From: HKCCE3408 sp038530555
GTDB taxonomy: Bacteria; Pseudomonadota; Alphaproteobacteria; Rhodobacterales; Rhodobacteraceae
Direction: 5' to 3'
Assembly (NCBI GenBank): GCA_038530555.1
Contig: JBCBCN010000001.1
Coordinates: 1 to 64,000 of the forward strand
Length of the DNA: 64,000 nucleotides
Shown here: piece after piece, positions 45,444 to 54,507 of the stretch
Layout of the letters: each line of letters starts with the position of its first letter
Position numbering within the stretch: position 1 is the first letter of the stretch
Notes under the pieces: model-generated
Databases searched by the model: none
Told to the model about the DNA's origin: nothing
Seen by the model: the letters and a program-made list of their open reading frames with translations, nothing else
Program-made: the position numbers and the translations under genes

Positions 45444-45495
45444 GGGGGCGCTGCCCCCGGCTTCGCCTCCCCCGGGATATTTGGACGATAAAGAC
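45444..45495 (+). repeat. Hairpin plus 22-nt dispersed intergenic element, copy 3
   Basis: GGGGGC (45444-45449) / GCCCCC (45453-45458) forms a tight hairpin. The element GGGATATTT, three variable bases, then CGATAAAGAC follows at 45474-45495. It lies between tRNA-Gly and the 3' end of the convergent RACo gene. The element matches copy 4 (56730-56751) in 19 of 22 bases. Confidence 0.7.
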
Positions 45496-45570
45496 TGTGC
45501 GAGCTGTTTTAGCGCAAGCTGGCAAAAGCATTGCGTTCGCGGCGAGAACGGGCGGAGCCCGGGAGCCGAG

Positions 45571-47625
45571 TTAACCCCGTCTGCGGCGGCGTCTGCGGCC
45601 ACCTTCCGCTTGATCGCCAGCGCCTGCGGCGCCAAAGGCCACATTTGGCAGCGGCGCGATCTTTGCGAGTTCCGGGAAGAGGTCGACGGCGTGGGGCACC
45701 GCGCTGGCATTGACGAAGTGTTCCTGAAAGCGCGGCTCGATGGCGGTTTCGATCTTCTCGATCCGGCCCACATTGGCCTCAATCACCCGGCGTTCCGAGC
45801 GGTTGCAGAGCGCGATCCGCGCGCCATGACCTGCAGCGTTCCCGGCGCTAGAAACCTGGGCCAGCGGGGCGTCCGGGATCATGCCCAGCACCATTGCGTG
45901 TTTCGAGCTGATATGCGCCCCAAAGGCCCCGGCCAGCACCACGCGGTCGACACGATCCACCGCCATATGGTCCATCAGCAGCCGCGCCCCGGCATAGAGC
46001 GCTGATTTGGCCAGCTGGATCGCGCGGATATCGCCTTGGGTCACGGTGATGCGCGGGCCTCCGGTCTCAGAGCCATCCCAGATCAAGTATTCATGCACTC
46101 GGCCCACGGCCTGACAACGCCAAGTGCCGGTTTGCTCAGCCGAGCCGATCAGGCCGGAAGGGTCCATGAGGCCGGAGAGGCGCAACTCGGCCACCGCTTC
46201 GATAATGCCGGAGCCGCAGATGCCGGAGACACCCGTTTTGCGTGTGGCGCGGGCAAAGCCTTCGTCGTCGGACCATAGATCGCAGCCGATAATGCGGAAG
46301 CGCGGCTCTTTCGTCAGCGGGTCGATCTCGATGCGTTCGATGGCGCCGGGCGCGGCGCGCTGACCGCTGGAGATTTGCGCGCCTTCGAAGGCTGGGCCGG
46401 TTGGCGAGGAGCAGGCTAGGACACGCTCACGATTGCCCAGCAAGATCTCGGCATTGGTACCGACATCGACGATCAAGACCAGGTCTTCAGAGAGGTCAGG
46501 GCGCTCGCTCAGCGCGACCGCTGCGGCATCAGCGCCGACATGGCCCGCGATGCAGGGCAGGACGTAGACCTGGGCCTGAGCGTTCATGGCTGTGAGCTCA
46601 AGATCGCGCGCGGGCAGGGTGAGGGCCTCGGATTGCGCGAGCGCGAACGGCGCCTGACCCAGCTCGACCGGGTCGATGCCCAAAAAGAGGTGATGCATGA
46701 CCGGATTGCAGACCACGACGCTTTCGAAAATCAGCTCGGGATCGATCCCCGCCTCGGCCGCGATATCCTGCGTGAGTTGGTCGATAGCTTCGCGCACCGC
46801 GCGGGTCATTTCCAGATCGCCGCCGGGATTCATCATCGCGTAGGAGACCCGGCTCATGAGGTCCTCGCCGAAGCGGATTTGCGGGTTCATCAGGCCCGAG
46901 GACGCCAGGACCGCGCCATCTTTGAGATCGCAGAGATGCGTCGCAATCGTGGTGGAACCCAGATCGATGGCGAGGCCGTAGATCGCGCCCTCCCAAGTGC
47001 CCGGCCAGAGATCAAGCACCACAGGTGCCGCGCCATCCGTCGGCTGATATAGTGCGCAGGTGACCTGCCAGCCGCCCTTGCGCAGGGCGGGCTGAAGGCG
47101 GCGCAGGACGGTCAGGGGGGCCGAAACGCCTGCGATGCCGTGCTGCTCCTCGAAGGCCGTGGCCAGACGCTCCAAATCGCCGGTGGGCACGTGCATGTCG
47201 GGCTCGGCCACGCGGACTGTCAAAAGACGGGTCGCCGGGTCCATCTCGATCCGGCGGTCGCTCGCGGCCTTGCGCACGACTTGGCGATGCACCTGGGCCT
47301 CGGCGGGAATGTCGATGACGATATCGGTCTGGATCGTGGCCTGACAGCCGAGGCGGCGGCCGTCTTTGAGGCCCTTCACCCGCGCAACACGCTCTTCGAC
47401 CTCGTTGATTTCGGACAGCGCGTCCGACGCGACGCTCACCCCGTGCTTGGGAAAGTCGCCATAGGCGGGCTCACATTGGCATTTGGCGCAGATCCCACGC
47501 CCGCCGCAGACCGAGTCGATATCCACGCCAAGCTGTCGCGCCGCAGTGAGGACGGGCGTTCCGGCTGGAAACTGCCCGCGCTTGCCGGAGGGGGTGAAGA
47601 TCACCAGGGGTGTCTTGCTGCTCAT
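45571..47625 (-). CDS. RACo-type corrinoid protein activator (ferredoxin plus ASKHA, DUF4445)
   Basis: RACo proteins reductively reactivate Co(II) corrinoid methyl carriers using ATP and low-potential electrons. The 684-aa protein has an N-terminal 2Fe-2S ferredoxin domain (CGGRGICAKC with a distant fourth Cys, about residues 40-93), a middle domain, and an ASKHA ATPase core (YGLAIDLGSTTIATHL near 215; VIDVGTNAEILLGNR near 400; GSGIIEAVAEL). The C-terminus ends in EGG followed by seven Arg and Gly. This fits an activator of a demethylation system, together with the methyltransferase at 48750. The associated corrinoid protein is not in the window. Confidence 0.88.
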   Translation of the reverse strand: MSSKTPLVIFTPSGKRGQFPAGTPVLTAARQLGVDIDSVCGGRGICAKCQCEPAYGDFPKHGVSVASDALSEINEVEERVARVKGLKDGRRLGCQATIQTDIVIDIPAEAQVHRQVVRKAASDRRIEMDPATRLLTVRVAEPDMHVPTGDLERLATAFEEQHGIAGVSAPLTVLRRLQPALRKGGWQVTCALYQPTDGAAPVVLDLWPGTWEGAIYGLAIDLGSTTIATHLCDLKDGAVLASSGLMNPQIRFGEDLMSRVSYAMMNPGGDLEMTRAVREAIDQLTQDIAAEAGIDPELIFESVVVCNPVMHHLFLGIDPVELGQAPFALAQSEALTLPARDLELTAMNAQAQVYVLPCIAGHVGADAAAVALSERPDLSEDLVLIVDVGTNAEILLGNRERVLACSSPTGPAFEGAQISSGQRAAPGAIERIEIDPLTKEPRFRIIGCDLWSDDEGFARATRKTGVSGICGSGIIEAVAELRLSGLMDPSGLIGSAEQTGTWRCQAVGRVHEYLIWDGSETGGPRITVTQGDIRAIQLAKSALYAGARLLMDHMAVDRVDRVVLAGAFGAHISSKHAMVLGMIPDAPLAQVSSAGNAAGHGARIALCNRSERRVIEANVGRIEKIETAIEPRFQEHFVNASAVPHAVDLFPELAKIAPLPNVAFGAAGAGDQAEGGRRRRRRRG

Positions 47626-47762
47626 TGGCGCGCCTGTCTTAGCTTGCTGCTAGAGCGTAACCTGCAAGCGGGCCTCGGGAAGATCAAAAAGCGTCAAGAT
47701 GATGTTGCAGCGCGTCAGGGTATGGCGTTTTGGTCGCCTTCGACCCGGCCTAGAGGCCAGGC

Positions 47763-48512
47763 CTAGAGGATTGAGATATCCCAGATCCAAACCGCAAGCG
47801 GCACCGGTGCCACCGCCAGGGCGAGAGTCAGCAAGGTCGCCCAGGTTGAGAACACGCCGCTTACCCCGGCCACCAGGGAGATCCCTCCGCCACCGCCGAG
47901 CAGCGCATTGCCGGGCACGTTAAGCAGGGCGGCGAGGCTCAGATAGCGGTAGCGCACCAACGCATCGCCAAGCCAGCGCGGCATAGCCCCACGCACCACC
48001 ACAAGGCGCTCCTTAGGCCCAAGCGGTGCGATCCGGTCGATCAAACGGCAGGCGCTGCGAAGATGCAGATCGGAGAAGGTTTGCCGGAGCAGGGTCAGCG
48101 GCAGGAGGCGCCCCATGCCATAGGCAAGGCTGAGGCCGCAGAGCGTCGCCACATAGACCGCTGGGGCCATCTCGGGGCCGCGCAGCATGAGCAGTGACAG
48201 GCCGATCTCGATGCCTGGAACGAACGGCACGGCGATCAGGGCTGCATAAATTGCGAGGATGCCCAGGATTATCAGCGCGCGCAGGGCCCCGCGCTCCGCG
48301 GCGGGCAGGGCGTCGGTCAGATGCATGACCTCGTCGAGCGCGAAATGCACGCCGAGTGCGATCAGAACGATCGTGGCAATCCTGAGCAGTGTCCGAAAAA
48401 GCGCGATGGGCCAGGGGCTGAGCTCGACCGTGTGGCGTCTCGATGCATCTCGCGTAAGACGCGATTTGGGGCCCATGGACAGGGCCACTGACTTGTCCTC
48501 AACACGTTGCAC
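47763..48512 (-). CDS. Polytopic membrane protein, possibly VTT/DedA-like
   Basis: The start is placed at GTG 48512 because GGGAGG is 6 nt upstream; an earlier frame begins at 48533. The 249-aa protein has about five hydrophobic segments (for example IATIVLIALGVHFAL, ALIILGILAIYAALIAVPFVPGIE, APAVYVATLCGLSLAYGMGR). A Gly-rich stretch NVPGNALLGGGGG near residue 200 resembles the G-rich loops of SNARE-associated (VTT) proteins. The family assignment is tentative. It lies between RACo and the methyltransferase on the same strand, so it could be part of that locus or coincidental. Confidence 0.5.
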   Translation of the reverse strand: MQRVEDKSVALSMGPKSRLTRDASRRHTVELSPWPIALFRTLLRIATIVLIALGVHFALDEVMHLTDALPAAERGALRALIILGILAIYAALIAVPFVPGIEIGLSLLMLRGPEMAPAVYVATLCGLSLAYGMGRLLPLTLLRQTFSDLHLRSACRLIDRIAPLGPKERLVVVRGAMPRWLGDALVRYRYLSLAALLNVPGNALLGGGGGISLVAGVSGVFSTWATLLTLALAVAPVPLAVWIWDISIL

Positions 48513-48749
48513 CGCAACCCTCCCGGCACTCACACATCGAAGGTGGCGCAGAGTTTGCCGTTACGTCAACTTACGGGTTTCCTGACCCTAGTGTCGAAAG
48601 TCGAGGTTGGTTCGCTTTAAGTTCTTTTCCTAAATGCAAGATCATAAATGATTTTACCAAGTCATAGATGTGTGGAAGCCGCCAGATCGAAGCCGCTCGG
48701 GCCCGTGCGCAAGACGTGAAAAAATCGCGCCCTGGTTGAAAATTGCTCC

Positions 48750-49718
48750 TCAGGAGGCCCGGCGACGACCGCCCCGACGACCGCCACGACCTCCCGAAGC
48801 GGCAGATTGAGCCTGAGCCGCCTCGGCGAAAGCCTGGCCCTCTTTGACCGCATCGAGAACGCGGGCGAATTTGATCCAGGTCCCGCCATTGGCGTCGTGG
48901 TTCATCAGGAAATTCGCGGCGTTCACCGCTTCCATCTCCACCGGGCGCACCGGGTTCATGATGGCGCTGGTCATGCCCGCGCCAATCGCCATCGGCAGGA
49001 AGGCCGCGTTTATGCCGTGCCGGTTGGGCAGGCCGAAGGAGATGTTCGACGCGCCACAGGTTGTGTTCACGCCAAGCTCTTCGCGCAGCTTGCGCACCAG
49101 GGCAAAGACTTGTTGACCGGCAGTGGCCATTGCGCCCACGGGCATCACGAGGGGATCGACCACGATGTCATGGGCCGGGATGCCGAAATCGGACGCGCGC
49201 TCGACGATCTTTTTGGCCACGGCAAAGCGCACCTCGGGATCTTCGGAAATGCCGGTGTCGTCGTTCGAGATCGCGACCACGGGAACGTTGTATTTCTTCA
49301 CCAGCGGCAGGACGAGCTCCAGCCGCTCTTCCTCACCCGTCACCGAGTTGAGCAAGGGCCGGCCCTCAGCGGCCTCGAGCCCCGCCTCCAGCGCGCCGGG
49401 TACCGAGCTGTCGATACATAGCGGCACATCGGTGCGCGCCTGCACAAGCTCGATCATCTTGCGCATGAGCGGCGGCTCGGTCTCGTTGGGATTGGGATTG
49501 GAGTTGTAGACCACGCCAGCATTCACATCGAGGACCATCGCGCCGCAGGCTACCTGCTCGAGCGCATCTTTCTCAACCGTGCTGAAATCGCCCGCCTCAA
49601 GCTCAGCCGCCAGCTTTTTGCGACCGGTCGGGTTGATCCGCTCCCCGATCACGCAGAAGGGCTCATCAAAGCCGATCGTGACGGTCTTCGTCTTCGATTC
49701 CAAAACGGTGCGTGCCAT
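48750..49718 (-). CDS. Methyltetrahydrofolate:corrinoid methyltransferase (MtgA/AcsE type)
   Basis: The 322-aa protein is a pterin-binding TIM barrel. Blocks VIGERINPTGRKK, ACGAMVLDVNAGV, PLCIDSS, NSVTGEEERL and VVAISNDDTG are typical of enzymes that move a methyl group between a corrinoid protein and tetrahydrofolate. Members act in glycine-betaine and other demethylation pathways of roseobacters. The C-terminus is an unusual low-complexity Arg/Gly tail (GGRGGRRGGRRRAS, about residues 308-322). The RACo activator at 45571-47625 shares that kind of ending. Confidence 0.87.
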   Translation of the reverse strand: MARTVLESKTKTVTIGFDEPFCVIGERINPTGRKKLAAELEAGDFSTVEKDALEQVACGAMVLDVNAGVVYNSNPNPNETEPPLMRKMIELVQARTDVPLCIDSSVPGALEAGLEAAEGRPLLNSVTGEEERLELVLPLVKKYNVPVVAISNDDTGISEDPEVRFAVAKKIVERASDFGIPAHDIVVDPLVMPVGAMATAGQQVFALVRKLREELGVNTTCGASNISFGLPNRHGINAAFLPMAIGAGMTSAIMNPVRPVEMEAVNAANFLMNHDANGGTWIKFARVLDAVKEGQAFAEAAQAQSAASGGRGGRRGGRRRAS

Positions 49719-49828
49719 GGGATTGGTCCTTCGATCCTCGTGTTATCGCGCAGCTACCAGGGCGCGAGGGGCCCTGCACGGCGGAAAACGACCGATGGGC
49801 TCAACCCAAAGACACCTAAAGCAAAATG

Positions 49829-49854
49829 CCGCCGCCGGTGATACCCGGCGGCGG
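49829..49854. terminator. 10-bp GC hairpin, probable terminator
   Basis: CCGCCGCCGG (49829-49838) pairs perfectly with CCGGCGGCGG (49845-49854) around TGATAC. It is followed on the plus strand by TTTGAATTTT and on the minus strand by CATTTTGC. It lies downstream of the small secreted-protein gene at 49972-50295, which it most likely terminates on the minus strand. Confidence 0.7.
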
Positions 49855-49971
49855 TTTGAATTTTGATCATAATCGACTTGAAGGCTTGGCGCTTTCTGGC
49901 CCTGTAGCCCTAATAACTTTTTGCGTTTAGATGGCGCCGCCCGATGCAACACAAAGGCGAGACAAGCCGCC

Positions 49972-50295
49972 TCACTCGACGCAGTAATATTCGTAGGTGC
50001 CGTCGATCGGATTGCCGTTCGCATCCTCCAGCCAGGTCTCCAGCCATTCCATGCCGCCGCAGATCAGATCGAGCTCGTCATGGGTGATCGGACCTGTCGT
50101 TGTCTCAGGGCTTTGCTGCGACACACGGACAAGCTCGGCTGGCACGGTCTCACGGGCCTGAAGCCGGGCAAAACCCGTGCTGTCTTCGTCCCGATCCACA
50201 CCGCCGCGTCCGCCGCCATCTTGCGCCAGAACGGGCTGGCCTGCGGCCAGAACGAGCGCCAAAATTGCGCCGGTTGCTTTGAAATTCATCTTCAT
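49972..50295 (-). CDS. Small secreted protein, 107 aa, unknown function
   Basis: A signal peptide is clear (MKMNFKATGAILALVLAAGQPVLAQ, cleavage near 25). The mature part begins DGGGRGGVDRDEDS and contains two cysteines (ICGGM and the ending YYCVE), possibly one disulfide. AGGA lies about 9 nt upstream of ATG 50295; a second Met two codons later is an alternative start. No family was recognised. It stands alone between the methyltransferase and GGDEF genes. Confidence 0.65.
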   Translation of the reverse strand: MKMNFKATGAILALVLAAGQPVLAQDGGGRGGVDRDEDSTGFARLQARETVPAELVRVSQQSPETTTGPITHDELDLICGGMEWLETWLEDANGNPIDGTYEYYCVE

Positions 50296-50461
50296 CTGTC
50301 ACTGTCCTTTTTATCCGGCCGCTTTGTGCGACCGCGTTCATGCCCATGAGACGCGCGGCGCGGCGAATGGTTCAAACAGGGCGAAAATTATTCGGGAAGA
50401 CCCCTCTGTAAGGTTGGGAGCGATACGATCAGTCGGCGAAGCGCACGTTCTTTTACGTGGC

Positions 50462-51607
50462 TTACCCGACCTGGCGGATCCGCTCTGCGCCGTTGCGCCC
50501 GGGTTCGAAAAAGACGCGGTCTCGCTTTGCTTGCTTTGCGCGGTACATCGCGACATCGGCGCGTTTGATCAACGCTTCGACGCCTTCCTTGCCAGCGCTT
50601 GTGGCAACGCCGACGGCGGCTCCGAAGGCGATGTCATGGCCCTCGAAGGAGACGGGTTCGGTGACGCCAACGCGCAGCGTCTCGGCCTCGTCCAACGCGT
50701 CGTTTACGTTTTCGCTGTGCAATCGTACGACAAACTCATCGCCGCCGAGCCGGGCAATCCGGTCATGGCCCAACCGGTTCCGCAAGCGTTTGGCCACTGT
50801 GAGCAAAACAGCGTCTCCGGCCGCGTGGCCGAATGTGTCGTTGATCGGCTTGAACCCGTTGAGATCAATAAGCGCGATGCTGACCGGCGCGTCTGGCCCG
50901 CAGCTTTGCAGCGCGTCTGCCAGAATGTCATCAAAGCCGCGCCGGTTCATCGCGCCGGTCAATGCATCGTGACGCGACAGATGGTCGAGATGTTCGAGTT
51001 GCTCCTCGGTTTTGAGGCGCGCGCTGCCGATGACTTGTCGATGCGCGCGTTGGCCCAGCAGCACTTCGATGATGTTGGCCGTCCACATCAGGAAACTGAG
51101 TCCGAGCAGAACGCTGTCGAGTATATGGGGCGGGCGCGCATCGCCGGGCGCCATGACCCAAAGCGCGTATCCGACCGACATCACCACCGGCAGCGTTGTT
51201 AGCCAAACCAGAAGGTGCATATGGGCGAAGTTGACCACGTTGTGGATCACCACACCCGAAGCCCAAAACATGCCGACGATCACCGCGGTCTTTGATGGAT
51301 CGCTGATTAGATAGACACCCGGCACGGCGTAAACGATTGTAAGCGTGAAAAAATTCGCCAGGATAACCGTGACCCGAAGACGACCGATCGCTTTGTCATC
51401 CTCGGGCGTGGTCCTGCGAACAATGCCGTCGAGCGCCTCGCAGGATAGGATGATCAGCGCGGCGATGAGACCTTCGAGAGGGCTCGTGAACCAGGCGACG
51501 CACAGGCAGATATGGACCGTCATCAAGACGCGCTTGGGCCAAGCCCGGCGCGAGAACGCCACGATGAATTGCGCCTGAAGACGCAGTATTTCCAAGTTTT
51601 TGTTCAA
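50462..51607 (-). CDS. Membrane-anchored diguanylate cyclase (GGDEF)
   Basis: Starting at TTG 51607 (AGGAGG lies 12 nt upstream) gives 381 aa. The N-terminal half has about six membrane helices (for example LMTVHICLCVAWF, LIAALIILSCEALDG, FFTLTIVYAVPGVYLI, VIHNVVNFAHMHLLVWL). The C-terminal domain carries the intact catalytic motif RIARLGGDEFVVRL and HDALTGAMNRRGFDD. The inhibitory I-site RxxD is not present at its usual spacing (LGHD is found). It should make c-di-GMP. Its link to the C1 genes on either side is unclear. Confidence 0.87.
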   Translation of the reverse strand: MNKNLEILRLQAQFIVAFSRRAWPKRVLMTVHICLCVAWFTSPLEGLIAALIILSCEALDGIVRRTTPEDDKAIGRLRVTVILANFFTLTIVYAVPGVYLISDPSKTAVIVGMFWASGVVIHNVVNFAHMHLLVWLTTLPVVMSVGYALWVMAPGDARPPHILDSVLLGLSFLMWTANIIEVLLGQRAHRQVIGSARLKTEEQLEHLDHLSRHDALTGAMNRRGFDDILADALQSCGPDAPVSIALIDLNGFKPINDTFGHAAGDAVLLTVAKRLRNRLGHDRIARLGGDEFVVRLHSENVNDALDEAETLRVGVTEPVSFEGHDIAFGAAVGVATSAGKEGVEALIKRADVAMYRAKQAKRDRVFFEPGRNGAERIRQVG

Positions 51608-51692
51608 CGCACAGCGCGGCCTCCTGCGCCGCAGGCTAGCGCGGGAGAGTGAAGTGTCGGTAAAGTGCCGCCTAGCGGCTCGCGTCTTGAGC

Positions 51693-52625
51693 CTAGGTTT
51701 CCGGCGCTGCGGGCACAGCCGAGCGGCCGCCATGGGCCATTGCCCAATTGGCCGAGGTTTTGATCCCGCCGAGCGGGAAGATATGAACGCGCTCGATGCC
51801 AAAGCCCGGATGGGCGGCTTTGTGGGCGGCAAGCTCCTCGATCAGGCTTGTGGGCTCAAACGGCAAAAGCAGCTTGGTGACGTCCTTTGCGCGCTTTTGC
51901 AGCACTGACAGGGAGGCGCCGACACCGCAGGCAATGGCGAATTTAACCAGGGTTTGCAGCTTGGCGGGGCCCGCAATCCCAATGTGGATCGGCAGATCAA
52001 TGCCCTCGGCGGCCAAGCGGTCGGCCCAGGCGATGATCGGCCCGGCCTCAAAGGCAAACTGCGTGGCGATGGCAAAGGTCGCATCGCTGCGCTCGGCGAA
52101 GGCCTGCTTCCAGCGCAGGGCTTGCATGACTTGCGCTTCACCGCCGGCGGGGTCGATATCGCGATTGCCCTCAGGGTGCCCGGCCACATGGAGCCGCTCG
52201 AACCCGTCAAAGGCGCCGGTTTCCAGCAACTGCATCGAAGACTCGAATTCGCCATGGGGCTTTGCGACACCGCCCGCCAAAAGCAGGGCGTCGCGGATCC
52301 CGGCCTCCCCCTGATAGCGCGCGATCCAATCCTTCAAAGTGGACTGATCGGCGATGATGCGCGCGGGAAAATGCGGCATCACGCGGAAGCCGTCGCGCGC
52401 CAGCCGCGCTGCCGTGTCCACCATCTCGTTGATCGGGGTGCCCTCGATATGGGCGATATAGACCAGCGTGCCCTCGGGCAGGAGCGCGCGAAAATCCTCG
52501 ATCTTGGCGGCCGTGCGCGGCATCACCTCAATCGTATAGTCCTTCAAGAAGGCCTCGACCTCGGGGCGGGCGGCCTCACCGGTCTCTACCCCCGCCGGGT
52601 CTTTTTCGCGCATGAATTTCAACAC
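51693..52625 (-). CDS. Methylenetetrahydrofolate reductase-family protein
   Basis: The 310-aa protein (start GTG 52625, GGAGAAGG just upstream; ATG at 52613 is an alternative) has the MTHFR TIM-barrel pattern. Blocks YTIEVMPRTAAKIEDF, VYIAHIEGTPINEMVDTAARLARDGFRVMPHFPAR, LLLAGGVAKPHGEFESSMQL and IATQFAFEAGPIIAW are visible. It is a divergent MetF-like form known from roseobacter demethylation clusters, where it would oxidise methyl-THF to methylene-THF. It lies 61 nt after a 'virulence factor'-domain gene, its usual neighbour. Confidence 0.83.
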   Translation of the reverse strand: MLKFMREKDPAGVETGEAARPEVEAFLKDYTIEVMPRTAAKIEDFRALLPEGTLVYIAHIEGTPINEMVDTAARLARDGFRVMPHFPARIIADQSTLKDWIARYQGEAGIRDALLLAGGVAKPHGEFESSMQLLETGAFDGFERLHVAGHPEGNRDIDPAGGEAQVMQALRWKQAFAERSDATFAIATQFAFEAGPIIAWADRLAAEGIDLPIHIGIAGPAKLQTLVKFAIACGVGASLSVLQKRAKDVTKLLLPFEPTSLIEELAAHKAAHPGFGIERVHIFPLGGIKTSANWAMAHGGRSAVPAAPET

Positions 52626-52686
52626 GGGCCTTCTCCGCTTTTGATGTTTCGTATCCTCCGCCCACGCATGCCGATCGGGGGGCCGA

Positions 52687-53007
52687 TCAGGGGGCGTCCG
52701 CGTTGGTCGTTGTGTCCCAGCCATCGGCCGCGATAAGCGTCTGCAAGCGCCTAGCGTCGTAATCGCTGTCCAGTTTTTCGGCCCATTCTTGCGCCAGGTC
52801 TTCGGCCTCGCCCGGCAACTCCATCGGTGGCGCTTTGCGAAAGCCTGACATGTAAGCATCGTCGTCTTTGGCGCCAACTTTCATCGCGCAGCGGTCGATG
52901 GCCGTCTCGAAGCGTTCGGGCAGGGGGCGTTTGGCGCCGCGCCGGCCTTTGCCAACGATCACTTGGGCGGGGATGTCGCGCCAGTAGACAAGGGTGACGG
53001 CGGGCAT
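52687..53007 (-). CDS. 'Virulence factor'-domain small protein (PF13769-like), 106 aa
   Basis: The 106-aa soluble protein (VTLVYWRDIPAQVIVGKGRRGAKRPLPERFETAIDRCAM...) matches the small domain labelled 'virulence factor' in roseobacters, which regularly sits beside MTHFR-family and corrinoid C1 genes. The name reflects an old annotation; a metabolic role is more likely. It heads the pair with the MTHFR gene. No catalytic motif is visible. Confidence 0.7.
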   Translation of the reverse strand: MPAVTLVYWRDIPAQVIVGKGRRGAKRPLPERFETAIDRCAMKVGAKDDDAYMSGFRKAPPMELPGEAEDLAQEWAEKLDSDYDARRLQTLIAADGWDTTTNADAP

Positions 53008-53241
53008 GGCTTGTGGCTCCCCCAGGGCTAACTCGCCGCCAACCTAAGCCGCTTCGCCCGTTAAGCGCCGCTTATTTTCGACACGCTGAGGCCGGGTGGC
53101 GACCTGCATGTCGGCTGTCGGTCATTTGAGCGCTACGGGATCGGGATCTGAAACCCAGTGCCCGGCGCCTGCGGTATTGCCCCAGGGTCGCGGGCGCATT
53201 ACGCTCGGGTCACCCGGGATCCAGAAGCCGATTGGCCATCC

Positions 53242-54507
53242 ATGTCGCGCAAGACCCCTTCAGACACGCAGGACCAAAGCACCGGCGGCGACGGCGCGTC
53301 GGGCAAACCTACGGATGGACCCGAAACCCCGGCCGGACGCTTCCCGCGACCCGTGATGCCTGTCGCGCCACCCGCGCGCTCTGAGGCTGCCCTGCGCGGC
53401 GACAGAGGCAAACGTGCGGGCAAAGCCGCCGCACAGGTCGCAGGGCCGGACCCCGACGATCTTTACGCTGCGCTCGATCTTGGCACCAATTCCTGCCGGA
53501 TGCTCATCGCGCAGCCCAAGGGCACGCAGCTCCACGTGGTGGATAGTTTCTCCAAATCGGTGCAGTTGGGCCAAGGTCTGGAAGCCTCAGGCCGCCTTAG
53601 CCGCCCGTCTATGGCGCGGGCGGTGGGGGCCTTGAAGATTTGTCAGAAAAAGCTGAGCCAGCACGCGGTGCGCCGCATGCGCCTCGTCGCCACCGAGGCT
53701 TGCAGGCGGGCCAGCAACGCGGCCGATTTCATCGCTGTGGTCAAACGCGAGACGGGGCTTGAGCTTGAGATCATCGAGCCCGAAGAGGAGGCGCGATTGG
53801 CCGTTGTCTCCTGTGCGCCCTTGGTCTCGACGCGCACCGAGCAGCTTTTGGTCATCGATATCGGCGGCGGCTCGACCGAGCTTGTCTGGATTGATCTTGA
53901 ACGCGTCCCGCCGCTGGAGCGTCCGCGCGCGATCATGCGTCTGCATCGCGGTTTTGAGCCCGGGCTTGAGGCCGGTGAGACCGTGTTTCCGCGCGCTAAG
54001 GTGGTCGATTGGATCTCGGTGCCCCTGGGTGTGGCGACGCTCAAAGACATGTACGACGATGTCGACGATGATGCCGCGCGTTTCGCGCTCATGAGCTGGT
54101 ATTTCGAGGAACAACTCCGCGCATTCTCACCCTATGACGACGCCGCCGATCAGACGCGCGACGGCTTTCAGATCATCGGCACCAGTGGCACTGTCACAAC
54201 GGTGGCGGCGAGCCATCTGGGCCTGCGCCGTTATGACCGCAACAAGGTGGACGGGCTGCGCATGACGTCCGATCAGATCGACGAGGTGATTACGGGGTAT
54301 TTGAGCTTGGGTCCGGAGGGGCGTCGCAAAGATCCCAGGATCGGGCGCGACCGCCAAGCGCTTATCATGTCAGGTGCGGCGATCCTGCAGGCGCTTCTCA
54401 GGGCCTGGCCCACGGACCGCCTCAGCGTCGCGGATCGGGGATTGCGCGAAGGGTTGCTGTTCGCGCAGATGAGCTCAGATGGCGTTCTGGAGGACGGCCC
54501 GCTTTAG
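53242..54507 (+). CDS. Ppx/GppA family exopolyphosphatase/pppGpp phosphatase
   Basis: Starting at MSRKTPSD (53242) gives 421 aa. About 70 low-complexity N-terminal residues precede the ASKHA-type core. The core has ALDLGTNSCRMLIA (phosphate loop) near residue 80, VVDSFSKSVQLGQGL, VIDIGGGSTEL near 210, and GTSGTVTTVAA near 315. The family hydrolyses polyphosphate or pppGpp. Its usual neighbour rlmE lies downstream beyond an inserted minus-strand gene. Its last 4 nt overlap that convergent gene. Confidence 0.9.
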   Translation: MSRKTPSDTQDQSTGGDGASGKPTDGPETPAGRFPRPVMPVAPPARSEAALRGDRGKRAGKAAAQVAGPDPDDLYAALDLGTNSCRMLIAQPKGTQLHVVDSFSKSVQLGQGLEASGRLSRPSMARAVGALKICQKKLSQHAVRRMRLVATEACRRASNAADFIAVVKRETGLELEIIEPEEEARLAVVSCAPLVSTRTEQLLVIDIGGGSTELVWIDLERVPPLERPRAIMRLHRGFEPGLEAGETVFPRAKVVDWISVPLGVATLKDMYDDVDDDAARFALMSWYFEEQLRAFSPYDDAADQTRDGFQIIGTSGTVTTVAASHLGLRRYDRNKVDGLRMTSDQIDEVITGYLSLGPEGRRKDPRIGRDRQALIMSGAAILQALLRAWPTDRLSVADRGLREGLLFAQMSSDGVLEDGPL

